The notes under the pieces were generated by a model. It ran no database searches and had not been told where the DNA came from. It worked only from the letters and a program-made list of their open reading frames with translations. A stretch of 64,000 nucleotides of DNA from Galbibacter orientalis DSM 19592 (GTDB lineage Bacteria; Bacteroidota; Bacteroidia; Flavobacteriales; Flavobacteriaceae). Shown piece after piece: positions 35,894-48,635 of the stretch. The DNA is taken from contig NZ_JH651380.1 in NCBI RefSeq assembly GCF_000260115.1, forward strand, positions 186,001 to 250,000, written 5' to 3'. The stretch's first letter is position 1. Every line of letters begins with the position of its first letter. Made by a program: the position numbers and the translations under genes.

Positions 35894-36860
35894 ACCCGTT
35901 GTGCATTTAGGCAATATTGATTTTTAGGTTATTGATATTTCTGTTGAATTCAAATATGTTTATATATTGAATGACCGTCATAGCCGTAATCTTAGATAAT
36001 ATTCTGTTTTTGAATCCCTCAAAAGATTTAGCATAATTCCTTCGAATCATAAATTGGTCGCAAAGTTGAGAAAACAATGTTTCAATACGCTTTCTGGATT
36101 TCTTAAAAACGTACGGCTGCTCCCTATAGTTATGCTGGTTTGTTCTCATAGGGGTTTCAAGTCTAATATTATGATATTCAAATAAATTCAATTGATATTC
36201 AGCCGACAAATACCCTTTATCACCAAGTAATATGCAATCACTTAATTGATGCTTTATATCCTTTAAATAATTAATATCGTGCACAGAGGCTGGACTAATA
36301 TCCATACTTTCGATAACACCCTGAGCAGAACAGACAGCATGTAATTTATATCCATAATAATGGCTTGATTGACTTGCACAATATCCTTTTTCGGGCAGAC
36401 TGTAGTTTTGTTCTTTACATATCTTACTTCTAGCGCTTCTTGATAATTTACAGACCTCTAACGGCATACTGTCAACAATATAACAATGCTCAGATTTATT
36501 CAACTTTCTCACTAATGCCTTGCGAAGTGATTCTCTAAAAGAAAACAACTTACGCTTTCTTCTATTGTAGACACTGCGCTCTATTTTGCTGGATAGACCA
36601 GCAGGTAACATTCGAAAAAGCTGGCATTCACTATCAACACTCATATATTCTGATGTTAAATCAATAGCTATAAGCTCTTTATCTCTTAATTTAGGTTTAC
36701 GGATTTGATGTAAATAATCCATTTTACAATCCAATTCTTTTAAAACCTTGAGGATTTTGTCGTAATTTGCTTGAAAGTTGTGCATATAAATTATAGTGTG
36801 GTTACTACAATTTACTGCATTTTAGCAGTTTGCACAACTTTTTCTAAATGCACAACGGGT
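35894..36860 (-). mobile_element. IS982-family insertion sequence, copy 2, at the cusA2 start codon
   Basis: 967 bp with the same ends as copy 1 and an 8-bp duplication TATGATTA on both sides (35886-35893 and 36861-36868). The right-hand duplication contains the ATG of the RND-TolC fusion gene, so the element sits between that gene's start codon and its original ribosome-binding region. Confidence 0.95.
35907..36785 (-). CDS. IS982-family transposase (second copy)
   Basis: Identical in translated sequence to the 292-residue transposase at 27813-28691. It runs opposite to the interrupted cusA2 operon, so its own promoter points away from cusA2. Confidence 0.93.
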   Translation of the reverse strand: MHNFQANYDKILKVLKELDCKMDYLHQIRKPKLRDKELIAIDLTSEYMSVDSECQLFRMLPAGLSSKIERSVYNRRKRKLFSFRESLRKALVRKLNKSEHCYIVDSMPLEVCKLSRSARSKICKEQNYSLPEKGYCASQSSHYYGYKLHAVCSAQGVIESMDISPASVHDINYLKDIKHQLSDCILLGDKGYLSAEYQLNLFEYHNIRLETPMRTNQHNYREQPYVFKKSRKRIETLFSQLCDQFMIRRNYAKSFEGFKNRILSKITAMTVIQYINIFEFNRNINNLKINIA

Positions 36861-36861
36861 T

Positions 36862-39800
36862 ATGATTAATAAAATCATTGCTTTTTCTATAAAGCAAAAG
36901 TTTATAATCGGACTATTAATGTTGGCACTTATAGGCGTAGGAATTTGGTCTATGAGTACTATTAATTTAGGTTCGGTTCCCGATATAACCAATAACCAAG
37001 TACAAGTAATTACGGTTTCTCAAAATTTGGCTACCGAAGATATTGAGCAGTTTGTAACCTATCCTGTAGAGCTGGCAATGGCTAATTTACCTGGAGTAGA
37101 AGAAATTCGTTCGATTTCTCGATTCGGACTTTCGGTGGTGACAATTGTTTTTAAAGACGAAAAAGGAACCTATCTGCCTAGGCAATTAGTCCAAGAAAAG
37201 CTGAATGAAGTAAAAGCTGAAATTCCAGAAAAATTTGGAAGCCCAACCATGGGACCTATTACTACAGGACTTGGAGAAATATACCAATATACTATTAGTC
37301 CGAAAGAAGGATTTGAAGATAAGTATTCTCCTACCGATTTACGAACTATTCAAGATTGGATTGTAAAACGCCAATTAGCACTCACCGAGGGTGTTGTAGA
37401 AGTAAATGCCTTTGGAGGAAATGTAAAGCAATATGAGATATCTATCAACCCTAATAAATTAAATGCAGCAAATGTTTCTATTGCTGAAGTTTTTGAAGCC
37501 CTTGAGAAAAACAATGTAAATACGGGTGGCGCTTATATAGAAAAGAATAAAATGGCAAATTTTATTCGTGGAGAGGGATTGATTCGATCTCTAGAAGATA
37601 TTGAACAAATTGTTATAAAAACTGAAAATGGAATTCCAGTTTTGATAAAAAATGTAGCCGAAAAAGTTCAATATGGAAGTCAGACACGTTATGGAGCCTT
37701 TACTCAAGATGGAAGAGAAGCTGTAGGAGGAATGGTAATGATGTTGCGAGGAGCAAATCCTAATATGGTAATAAAAAATGTTCAGGAACGTATAAAAGAA
37801 GTACAGAAGTCGCTTCCTGAGGGCCTAGAAATCAAACCTTTTTTAGACCGAAGTTCCTTGATAGAGCGTACCACCAGTACGGTAAAACAAAACCTACTAG
37901 AAGGGGCACTTATCGTAATTTTTGCATTGGTTATTTTATTAGGAAGTCTTCGAGGGGGGATTATTACTGCAACCACAATTCCGCTATCCTTATTATTTGC
38001 TTTTATTTTGATGAAGCAATTCAATGTGTGGGCAAATTTAATGAGTCTAGGAGCCATTGATTTTGGAATAATTATCGATGGAGCAGTTATTATTATTGAA
38101 GGAACTGTGCATGAAATTCAGAAGCGACTACGAGCCAAGAAAAGTATGATTACAGCAGGAGAAATGGATACGCTTGCTTATAACGCAGGAAGTACGATGA
38201 TGAATTCCGCTTTTTTCGGACAAATAATTATTCTGATTGTATTTACCCCTATTTTATTTTTAACAGGAGTAGAAGGAAAAATGTTTAAACCAATGGCATA
38301 TACCTTTGGTTTTGCAATGATTGGAGCTATTTTTCTTTGCTTAACCTATGTCCCGATGATGGCTTCATTGTTTATGAAACCCATTCAAAATAAAAAAAGT
38401 GCTTTCGGAAGATTTGAAGTTAAGTTAGAAAATTTCAGCAGTAAAATTATTAACGCTATCCATACCGCATACCTTCCGTTACTTCAATTAGCTTTAAAAT
38501 TTAAAATAGCAGTTTTAAGCATCGGATTTGTAGTATTAATTATTAGCGGATTTGTTTTTTCTCGAATGGGAGGTGAGTTTATTCCGCAGTTAGATGAAGG
38601 AGATATCGCCATGCAAGCACTTATTCGTCCCGGAAGTGGTTTAAGTGAATCTGTTGCTGTTTCTAAAAAGATTGAAAACATTCTTTTAGATAATTTCCCA
38701 GAAATAGAAACCGTTGTGGCTAGAATAGGAGTTGCCGATATTCCTACGGACCCGATGCCAATGGATATTGCAGATATGTATATTATTCTTGATAAGGATA
38801 AAAGTAATTGGGTTTCAGCGGAAAGTAAAGATGTACTTATAGAAAAAATGAAGGAGAAGCTGGATATTTTAGCGGGAGTTAATTTAGTTTTTAGTCAGCC
38901 TGTAGAATTACGTTTTAATGAGTTAATTACTGGAGTTCGAGAAGATGTAGCTGTGAAACTTTATGGAGAAGATCTCGATGTTCTTTCAAAAAAAGTACAG
39001 CAAATGGCAGAGATTATTCAAACAGTTCCTGGTGTGGGCGATGTTAATGCGGAGCGAATTTCTGGCTTACCACAAATGACTGTACGATACAATCGTCAAA
39101 AAGTGGCACAATATGGATTGGATATTGAAAAATTAAACATGTATGTAAGCACTGCTTTTGCTGGGGGAGTAGCAGGGCAGATTTTTGAAGGAGAAAAAAG
39201 GTTTGAACTTGTGGTTCGTTTGGATTCATCAAATAGAAAGAGTATAACCGATCTACAAAATTTGTTTATCGATTTACCCAACGGAACACAAATTCCAATA
39301 AAAGAAGTAGCAGATATTAGTTATCAGCCAGGGCCGATGCAGATTTCGCGTGATAATACGTACCGAAGAACTTATGTAGGAGTAAACACACGTGGTCGTG
39401 ATGTAGAATCTGTAGTAAAGGATATTCAACAGCAATTAGATGAACAACTTTCGTTGCCTCCAGGTTATTATATTACGTATGGAGGGGAATTTGAGAATCT
39501 GCAAAATGCCAAATCTCGATTAGCCATTGTGGTTCCAATAGCGTTGTTTTTAATTTTTGTGTTATTGTACTTCGCATTGAAATCATTCTCACAATCTGTT
39601 ATGATTTATATGGCAATCCCACTAGCAGCAATTGGTGGAATACTAGCACTTTGGTTGCGAGATATGCCTTTTAGTATTTCGGCTGGAGTTGGTTTTATTG
39701 TGCTTTTTGGAGTAGCCGTTTTAAACGGACTCGTATTGATAAATCGTTTTAATTCTTTAAAAGAAGAAGGGGTTACAGATATTAATGAGCAAATTTTTAA

Positions 39801-41268
39801 AGGAACAAAAGAGCGTATTCGACCGATTATGCTTACTGCTACCACCGATATTTTTGGCTTTCTTCCGATGGCATTTTCGAGTTCTGCAGGTGCCGAAGTA
39901 CAACAACCACTTGCAACTGTAGTAATTGGCGGAATGTTAACAGCAACCTTATTGACTTTGGTAGTGCTTCCAGTTTTATATGCGTTGATTGAAGGAAGAA
40001 ATAAAAATAAAAAGAAGATGAAATTGAATTTTAATAAAACTACGTTGCTTATTGTCGGCTTTTTAACGATTGGTTTTAGTGGTGTAGCCCAAAATGATAC
40101 AAATGAGAATGCTCCATTACAGGAAATTAGTTTAGAAGAAGCCCAAGCGATGGCTCTAAAGAATTATCCGAAGTTAAAAGTAGCTAAACTCGCTATTAGA
40201 AGTGAAGAAGTAATGCGTAAATCTGCTTGGAATTTTGGGAGAACTCAAGTTTTTACAGGAAAAGAAGAAGTGGGAAATAGTTCGGATGGAGTATTTAATA
40301 AAATTGGAATTCAGCAGCAAGGAATAGACGTTTTTGGGATCCCATCTAAGCTAAAACTTCAAAAGGAACGAGTTATCTTGGCTGAAGATATGCTCGGACT
40401 GAGTAAAATAGAAGTGGAGCGAGACGTAAGTAAAGCTTGGATTGATGTGTATGTAGCAAAAAAAATATTTGATGTTTATAAGAGGTTAGATTCTTTATTT
40501 ACAAGTATAGAAAGTGCATCAAAGTTGAGATATGAAATTGAAGAAACTTCCAAATTAGAATATTTGGCAACTTCAAATCAAGCAAGTCAAGTTAAAATTC
40601 AGCAAGAAAAAGCATACCGTAATTACTTGAGTTCTCTTCAATATTTGAATATGTGGTTGGTAAGTGATACGTTGTACACTATTCCCGAGATTTCTGTAAA
40701 TACACTGGATAAACCGTTTGATTATAAGGTAGATTCTTTAACAGATCATCCAATTTTAAGTGTATCAAAACAGCAAATAGAAGTTGCCAATGCAATGAAT
40801 GGGAATGCTAAAGCTTCTTTTCTTCCTAAGTTACAAGGGCAATACGCTCAGCAAGAAATAGCGGGGCAATCTGGGTTTTATCAATTTCAAGTAGGCTTAG
40901 AAATTCCATTGTTTTTTGGTCCACAATTAGGAGAGAGTCAGCAAACTAAAATTAAACAGCAAATAGCGCAGGAAAATTTTATTCAGAAAAAAATAGAATT
41001 AAAAACTCAGTATCAGCAGCAATTACAAGATTATTTAAAATGGCAAAATGCATGGTTTTATTATAAAGAAACAGCCTTGCCATTGGCCGACGAGCAAATA
41101 AATGGAGCTATAATAGCGTATAAAGAAGGTGCGTTGGACTATGTTTCTTTCTTACAAAATACACGAGATGCAATTAAGATTGAAGTAGATTCTTGGACTG
41201 CCTTTAAGGATTATTTTACAAGTAGATATCAATTGGCATATTATTTAAAATCCACTACAATTAACTAA
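36862..41268 (+). CDS. cusA: CusA/CzcA-type RND pump fused to a TolC domain
   Basis: 1468 residues in one open frame. Residues 1 to about 1045 are a complete heavy-metal RND pump (SVPDITNNQVQV, GAIDFGIIIDGAVIIIEG in TM4 with the proton-relay acids, MGGEFIPQLDEGDIAM, GVAVLNGLVLINRFN). After a Lys/Asn-rich linker comes a second hydrophobic stretch that looks like a signal peptide (TTLLIVGFLTIGFSGVAQ, about 1060-1077), then a TolC-like protein with two long-helix repeats to the end. An ATG at codon 1053 (40018) could also start the TolC part alone. RND-TolC fusions of this length occur in flavobacterial genomes. The adaptor gene follows by 50 bp. Confidence 0.9.
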   Translation: MINKIIAFSIKQKFIIGLLMLALIGVGIWSMSTINLGSVPDITNNQVQVITVSQNLATEDIEQFVTYPVELAMANLPGVEEIRSISRFGLSVVTIVFKDEKGTYLPRQLVQEKLNEVKAEIPEKFGSPTMGPITTGLGEIYQYTISPKEGFEDKYSPTDLRTIQDWIVKRQLALTEGVVEVNAFGGNVKQYEISINPNKLNAANVSIAEVFEALEKNNVNTGGAYIEKNKMANFIRGEGLIRSLEDIEQIVIKTENGIPVLIKNVAEKVQYGSQTRYGAFTQDGREAVGGMVMMLRGANPNMVIKNVQERIKEVQKSLPEGLEIKPFLDRSSLIERTTSTVKQNLLEGALIVIFALVILLGSLRGGIITATTIPLSLLFAFILMKQFNVWANLMSLGAIDFGIIIDGAVIIIEGTVHEIQKRLRAKKSMITAGEMDTLAYNAGSTMMNSAFFGQIIILIVFTPILFLTGVEGKMFKPMAYTFGFAMIGAIFLCLTYVPMMASLFMKPIQNKKSAFGRFEVKLENFSSKIINAIHTAYLPLLQLALKFKIAVLSIGFVVLIISGFVFSRMGGEFIPQLDEGDIAMQALIRPGSGLSESVAVSKKIENILLDNFPEIETVVARIGVADIPTDPMPMDIADMYIILDKDKSNWVSAESKDVLIEKMKEKLDILAGVNLVFSQPVELRFNELITGVREDVAVKLYGEDLDVLSKKVQQMAEIIQTVPGVGDVNAERISGLPQMTVRYNRQKVAQYGLDIEKLNMYVSTAFAGGVAGQIFEGEKRFELVVRLDSSNRKSITDLQNLFIDLPNGTQIPIKEVADISYQPGPMQISRDNTYRRTYVGVNTRGRDVESVVKDIQQQLDEQLSLPPGYYITYGGEFENLQNAKSRLAIVVPIALFLIFVLLYFALKSFSQSVMIYMAIPLAAIGGILALWLRDMPFSISAGVGFIVLFGVAVLNGLVLINRFNSLKEEGVTDINEQIFKGTKERIRPIMLTATTDIFGFLPMAFSSSAGAEVQQPLATVVIGGMLTATLLTLVVLPVLYALIEGRNKNKKKMKLNFNKTTLLIVGFLTIGFSGVAQNDTNENAPLQEISLEEAQAMALKNYPKLKVAKLAIRSEEVMRKSAWNFGRTQVFTGKEEVGNSSDGVFNKIGIQQQGIDVFGIPSKLKLQKERVILAEDMLGLSKIEVERDVSKAWIDVYVAKKIFDVYKRLDSLFTSIESASKLRYEIEETSKLEYLATSNQASQVKIQQEKAYRNYLSSLQYLNMWLVSDTLYTIPEISVNTLDKPFDYKVDSLTDHPILSVSKQQIEVANAMNGNAKASFLPKLQGQYAQQEIAGQSGFYQFQVGLEIPLFFGPQLGESQQTKIKQQIAQENFIQKKIELKTQYQQQLQDYLKWQNAWFYYKETALPLADEQINGAIIAYKEGALDYVSFLQNTRDAIKIEVDSWTAFKDYFTSRYQLAYYLKSTTIN

Positions 41269-41318
41269 TCTTCAGAATATAATAAAGAGGAGTTTATAAA
41301 AAAAATAAAAATAAATAC

Positions 41319-42533
41319 ATGAAAAATCAATTATTAAAAACAATGTTTTTTGCAACGCTAATAGTAGGAATATTAGCGTCTTGTTCAGGCAAAACAAAAG
41401 AGACTTCAGACGGAGATAAAAAAGCTAATGAAGTAGCAGAAGCAGGGGAGGAAAAGCATGAAAATGGGACTTTAGAGCTTTCAGAATTAAAGTTTAAGAG
41501 TATAGGAATTCAGGTAGATACTTTATCCAAAAAGGCCTTATCTGGAATTATAGAGGCTAATGGCCAGTTAGAAGTTCCGCCACAATACGAGGCAACGGTA
41601 ACCGCAATTATTGGTGCCAATGTAATGGATATTAAAGTTATAGAAGGAGATGAAGTTAAAAAGGGACAAGTATTAGGGACTATTTCGCATCCAGATTTAA
41701 TTACTTTACAGACAAATTATATAAAAGCGTATAGCGATATGGTCTTTTTGGAACAAGAAAATGAGCGGCAGAAAAGATTATACGAAGCCAAAGTAGGTTC
41801 TGGGAAGGCGTATCAAAAATCAAATTCGGAAGTTACTTCTATAAAAGGACTTGTTAAAGGGTACGAGTCTCAATTGAGACATTTAAATATTAGTCCAGCT
41901 AAAATTCGCAACGGAAACATAGTGGAAGAAGTAGCCGTTGTGAGTCCCATAAAAGGTTTTGTAGAAAAGGTAACCGTTAATATTGGTCAGTATGTAAATC
42001 CGCAGGATAAAATGTTTATGATAGTAGATAACGATCATGTTCATGCAGATTTAATGGTTTTTGAAAAAGATGTTTTTAAACTGAAAGAAGGACAGGAAAT
42101 TGATGTACAAGTACAATCTATTCTGAATAAAACATTAAAGGCAAAAATTTATTCTATAGGAAAGCAATTTGAAACTGCTCCAAAAGCTATTCATGTACAT
42201 GCAGAGATTGATTATACAGATGAAAATTTGATTCCAGGAATGTATGTAAATGGAAAAATTCATACGGAAGAAACCATGGTATATGCACTTCCAGAGGAAG
42301 CTGTTGTAGAAGAAAATGGGAAAAAATATACCTTTTCTTCTGAAGAAGTAGTAGAAAATGGTAAAAACATATGGAAATTCACTCCGATAGAGATTAAAAC
42401 AGGGATTTCTCACGATGGATGGGTAGAAGTAAAGTTTTTAGAAGAATACCCTAAAAGCACACAATTTATTAGCAACCAAGCTTATTATTTAATGGCAGAA
42501 ATGAGTAAAGGAGAAACAGGGCACAGTCACTAA
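41319..42533 (+). CDS. RND efflux adaptor lipoprotein (CzcB/CusB-like)
   Basis: 404 residues with a lipoprotein signal (LIVGILASCSGK, Cys about 22) and an acidic linker. The adaptor domains follow: barrel-sandwich half (MDIKVIEGDEVKKGQVLGTISHPDL), a long helical hairpin (about 130-190), the second half (VVSPIKGFVEKVTVNIGQYV) and the C-terminal barrel. Unlike the adaptor at 21536 it has no small heavy-metal-binding domain. It ends with GHSH. It serves the RND-TolC fusion pump encoded just upstream. Confidence 0.88.
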   Translation: MKNQLLKTMFFATLIVGILASCSGKTKETSDGDKKANEVAEAGEEKHENGTLELSELKFKSIGIQVDTLSKKALSGIIEANGQLEVPPQYEATVTAIIGANVMDIKVIEGDEVKKGQVLGTISHPDLITLQTNYIKAYSDMVFLEQENERQKRLYEAKVGSGKAYQKSNSEVTSIKGLVKGYESQLRHLNISPAKIRNGNIVEEVAVVSPIKGFVEKVTVNIGQYVNPQDKMFMIVDNDHVHADLMVFEKDVFKLKEGQEIDVQVQSILNKTLKAKIYSIGKQFETAPKAIHVHAEIDYTDENLIPGMYVNGKIHTEETMVYALPEEAVVEENGKKYTFSSEEVVENGKNIWKFTPIEIKTGISHDGWVEVKFLEEYPKSTQFISNQAYYLMAEMSKGETGHSH

Positions 42534-42656
42534 ATCCCTCATTTGGGGTTTTATTCCCCAGAGCCTGTCCTGAATATTTTGGAGGATTCTACGTCGAAAT
42601 GGATTAAAATATTTTTCCTTTGAATACCTCGTAGGCTTGCCTCGAGGTAGTTGATT
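42534..42656. repeat. Dispersed intergenic repeat, copy B
   Basis: Starts one base after the adaptor stop. Bases 42592-42656 match 4069-4133 with a single change. A hairpin with arms TACCTCG and CGAGGTA lies in the 3' half, and here the arms are perfect, unlike in copy A. Confidence 0.75.
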
Positions 42657-42677
42657 TAATTTCATGAAAAATTCAAT

Positions 42678-42718
42678 AATAAAACTTCAGTTATATGTTA
42701 TATGGCTGGAGTTTTATT
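42678..42718 (+). terminator. Terminator behind the plus-strand metal operon
   Basis: AATAAAACTTCAG pairs with CTGGAGTTTTATT (one mismatch) around a 15-nt loop, about 145 bp beyond the adaptor stop. The T-rich right arm makes it workable on the plus strand; the A-rich left arm serves the convergent PepSY gene. Confidence 0.6.
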
Positions 42719-42814
42719 AATTAATACTGAGTTTTAATGAGTATAGTTATGTTGTAAAGAGAAGGGCAGAAGACTAATAATTATATCATGTAGCTTCCTG
42801 CATTTGCACAAAAA

Positions 42815-43978
42815 TTACTTCCTTTTATTCCACCAAACTAAGAAGCCAGTAATAGGTAAACTAGCACATATTAAACTGATCAAAAATGCTATTATTTTTC
42901 CTGTTAAACCTAATACTGCACCAATATGGATATCGTAATTAAGCATATAAAGTTGATCAGCAAAATTGGCTTCTTCATATCTATCGGCTTTATTTCGATA
43001 TAATTCAAGGGTGTATTGATCAAAATAATATTCATTTCGGTTGTAGTAAGTTTTATCACTTTGATATGCTATTATTTCGTAGGAATCGTCCTCTTCATAT
43101 AAAGTAGGTGTAATATACATTCCTTGAAAGTCAGGTTCCTTTGTAACTACCTTATACCAAGCTTTATCAATTGCAGGAATGCTATCGTTTGGTTTGAATT
43201 CTATATTTTTTAAATTAGAGTGCGGGTGACTATGGGCAGCCATGAGATCTCCTCCAGAAGTAAGATAATACACCGTATTTGCAAACCATTGAAAACTCCA
43301 CACCAGTCCAGTTACAGCAATTATAAAAGCAAGAATAAGGCTATAAAATCCTAAAACATTATGTAAATCGTAGTTAACGCGTTTAAAACTAGCTTTCCAT
43401 TTTATTTTAAAACTTTTATTAAGATTGGCTTTATTCCATCTTTTTGGCCACCACATTACAATCCCCGAAATGAGTAAAACAATAAATAGTAAAGTACCTA
43501 TTCCTACAATAGGGCGACCAATTTTTTCTGGTAACCATAACGATTTATGTCCGTTAATAATAAAAGTAAAAAAATCGAATTCATTAGCTCCCATTGTATG
43601 CTGTTTTTTTATGAATTTTCCAGAATATGGATTCATAAAAACAACAGAAAAATTAGGTTTATTATCCACCATATAGCTGTATCCTACAGCTGCAGCTCCA
43701 TTTTTATTGGCATAGGTAAGACCTGTTGGTGTATAATTGGGCATATAAACAGCGGCAGTATCTATTAAAACACTAGGAGGAACAAACAACTTGTTTTCTT
43801 GCTCAACAAACCTCCATGGTTCTATAGCGTCTTTTATTTCTCTTTCGAAGGCATAAAAACAGCCAGTTATACTTACAATAAAAACGATAATTCCAGAAAT
43901 TAAACCTAACCATAAATGAATTTCATCATTTATAATTCGGAAGATACTTTTCGTTTTTTTCTTTTTTACAGATTTCAT
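42815..43978 (-). CDS. PepSY-associated membrane protein
   Basis: 387 residues with four hydrophobic segments (about 18-42, 152-178, 204-232, 358-382). Blocks include IHLWLGLISGIIVFIVSITGCFYAFEREI, GHKSLWLPEKIGRPIVGIG, LHNVLGFYSLILAFIIAVTGLVWSF and LNYDIHIGAVLGLTGKIIAFL. These are the signature of the PepSY_TM family (PiuB-like), often linked to siderophore or iron uptake and ferric reduction. The periplasmic loops carry a Met/His patch (LMAAHSHPHSN). Substrate unknown. It stands alone, opposite in direction to katG. Confidence 0.85.
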   Translation of the reverse strand: MKSVKKKKTKSIFRIINDEIHLWLGLISGIIVFIVSITGCFYAFEREIKDAIEPWRFVEQENKLFVPPSVLIDTAAVYMPNYTPTGLTYANKNGAAAVGYSYMVDNKPNFSVVFMNPYSGKFIKKQHTMGANEFDFFTFIINGHKSLWLPEKIGRPIVGIGTLLFIVLLISGIVMWWPKRWNKANLNKSFKIKWKASFKRVNYDLHNVLGFYSLILAFIIAVTGLVWSFQWFANTVYYLTSGGDLMAAHSHPHSNLKNIEFKPNDSIPAIDKAWYKVVTKEPDFQGMYITPTLYEEDDSYEIIAYQSDKTYYNRNEYYFDQYTLELYRNKADRYEEANFADQLYMLNYDIHIGAVLGLTGKIIAFLISLICASLPITGFLVWWNKRK

Positions 43979-44200
43979 TTAAAATAGCAAGCAATTAAAG
44001 CGGCAAATATAACTATTCGAGGGAATCCAGATTATTATTATTTATATTAAATTAAAATATAGATAATTAGCTTTTAAAAGTTTAAAATATTGAGTAAATT
44101 AACATCTATACTTGTATAAGTAAATTCGATAACATATAAGCGTATCATAGTTTAATGTTATGTATTTTTGAAGAAAGGATAATAGAATACTAATTTATAA

Positions 44201-46420
<2,220 letters not shown>

Positions 46421-46440
46421 TCTTGTACTAGATAAAAATG

Positions 46441-46480
46441 AAAAATCCAGTGAAGCTTATTTCACTGGATTTTTTTTATT
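46441..46480 (+). terminator. Terminator of katG
   Basis: ATCCAGTGAA (46445-46454) pairs with TTCACTGGAT (46461-46470), followed by eight T residues; an A-run precedes it, so it may act in both directions. Confidence 0.9.
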
Positions 46481-46583
46481 GGTTTTATCTTTCATACTTT
46501 TAAAAGTAAGTATTTTGTCGGAGATAAAACCTCCTTCTTTTATTGATAAAATGATATGAAAAAATGAAATTTAAAATATGGTT

Positions 46584-48490
46584 CTATTGATTAAGATTCT
46601 CAGGAATTAAAATTGTTTCTACATAATTATCATTATTAAAATATGTGTTGGCTGCTTTTTTAAAGTAATTAGAGTCTACTTTTTCTAAATTCTTCTTATA
46701 ATCCAAAATATCTTCAGGATTCCAATTGTATATCTCTGCACTTTTAAGCTTTGAACTCCAATATTGATTATATTTTAATCCATCTTTAGCGCGATTAATC
46801 CTTGTTTCTATAATTTTTTTTACGTCCTTTTCAGAAGCCCCCTTTTTTTTAATATCAGCTATTACTTCATGTACCTTATTTATTAAGACATCTCTGTTTT
46901 CAGGAGCACAGGTAAAGCGTATATGCATTCGATACCAATTATACGGAGTATCAGTAGAATACCCAGAAGCTTGAACACCATAAACTCCAGACATACTTTC
47001 TCTTAATTCTTCAGTAAGTTTTATTTTTAATAAATCTCCTAAAAGACTAATGGAGAGTTCTTTTTCTAATGTATAGTCAAGGGTTCCAGTATATCTTATA
47101 TCTACCTTTGATTTATTTTCGTTTCCTTTTAGAATAGTATTTTTATGTACCCCTGTAATTCTGCGTAATCCAATATCCTTCCAATCACTTTTTTCAGTTT
47201 GATTTGAAGGAAGTGTTCCTAAATATTTTTTACTCAATTCTTTAAGCTTTTGAAGGTCAAAACTTCCTACAAAAATAAAAGTGAAACCATTGGCAGATGA
47301 AAAACGGTTTTTATAAAAATCAAAAGCAGTATCTAAATTTAATTCATTTTCTATCTGTTTTTCGGTAATAGGAATACCTCTTAGGTGATTATTCGTCATA
47401 ATTCGACTAATCTCATTATCAAATACAGTATCAGGATTTAGTGAGTCATTTTTAGTGCCAGCAATCATACGTTGCTTGTCCGCTTCAAATTGTAATATAT
47501 CCTTATTAGGGTTTGTAAAATATAAATGTAACATTGTAAGCATACGTTCTAGCTCTTCAGCAGTGCTACTTCCTGAAAATAACTCTTCATAAAAATTTAT
47601 AAAAGGAGTTAAGGAAATGGTTTTTCCCATATTAAGTTTCTCTAATTCTAACCCAGATATATTTAGTATTCCGCTTGAACCTATAATACTTCCTGCATTT
47701 CTTGCTGAAACATATATGGAATCTGCAGCTAACGAACTCCCTCCTGGGCGAAATCCGCTAAGAGAAATTAAGTCATTTTGAAGTGTAGTAGGTTTTGCAA
47801 TAATTGTAATGCCATTTTCTAATTTCCATTTAGAAACGTTTATTTTCTTATTATAAGAACTATCAATAATTTCCCCTTCTTTATCAATTGTAATGGCGAT
47901 TTCTTTTTTTGCTAAAGAGTCTATATAAGGCTCTATACTCTCCGTTTCAATTTTACTCAACAGTTGTTTTATTGTTCCTTCTGAAGGAATATCAAGCCCT
48001 TCTTTTTCAGGTGCTTTTAAAATAATACTCAATCCTTTACTTACAACCCATTCCTTTCCAAGTTTATTAATATCTGCAAGCGTAATAGAAGGAAGTATCT
48101 CTTTATAGAAGTTGTATCTAAAGCTTTCTCCAGGGAAAGGATCGCTATAAGTAAAATTATCTATTAATTCTTCTACGTAATATTTAGAAGGAATTTTTCC
48201 TTTTTCCTTTTCAAATAATAATGCATTATTTAAAAGAAATGCTTTGTACCTCTTTAATTCAGTCTCAGTAAAACCATGTTTTTTAATTCTTATATTTTCT
48301 CTTAGTAAAACAGAAACACCTTCTTCTATTTGATTCTCCTTCAAGATTCCTCTTACATAGAATGACTCTTTATCTGCTAAAAAACTTCCTAAGCCTGCAG
48401 TGGAAGACAAAATAGGCGTGTTTTTTTCTAACTCAATTTCAGCAAGACGCTCCTTAAGCATTCCAGAAAATAAAGATCTAATGCAAAAAA
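46584..48490 (-). pseudogene. M16 metallopeptidase, N-terminal half removed at IS21 edge
   Basis: About 634 codons remain of an insulinase-family peptidase that is normally around 930-950 residues. The fragment starts at SLFSGMLKERLAEIELEK, the end of the first catalytic half, and continues through the inactive C-terminal half (WKLENGITIIAKPT, FIFVGSFDLQKLKEL). The HxxEH zinc-binding part is missing. The open frame runs on for 14 codons into the IS21 terminal repeat, where an ATG at 48530 lies by chance. Probably non-functional as a protease. Confidence 0.85.
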
Positions 48491-48635
48491 CGGGCATAGT
48501 ATACCACCCACAGCGGATTAAATTGAGCATAGTGCGGCGGGTGAAAGTGAACCACCTACAGCGGACGAAAGTGAACCACTAAAAAATCGATTCTATTTGT
48601 AAAGCTTTAAATATCTTTTTTTATAAAAAGATATT

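Noticed and set aside
27800-36860. Composite transposon formed by two IS982 copies
   Set aside because: Each copy has its own, different target duplication (AAAGTTAAG and TATGATTA). A composite element would have one duplication at its outer ends only.
40018-41268. Separate tolC gene starting at 40018 instead of a fusion
   Set aside because: There is no stop between the RND and TolC parts, and fusions of this size are known in flavobacteria. Kept as an alternative start only.
46584-48530. Intact 648-residue peptidase starting at 48530
   Set aside because: The first 14 codons are IS21 terminal repeat and the HxxEH half of the M16 enzyme is missing.
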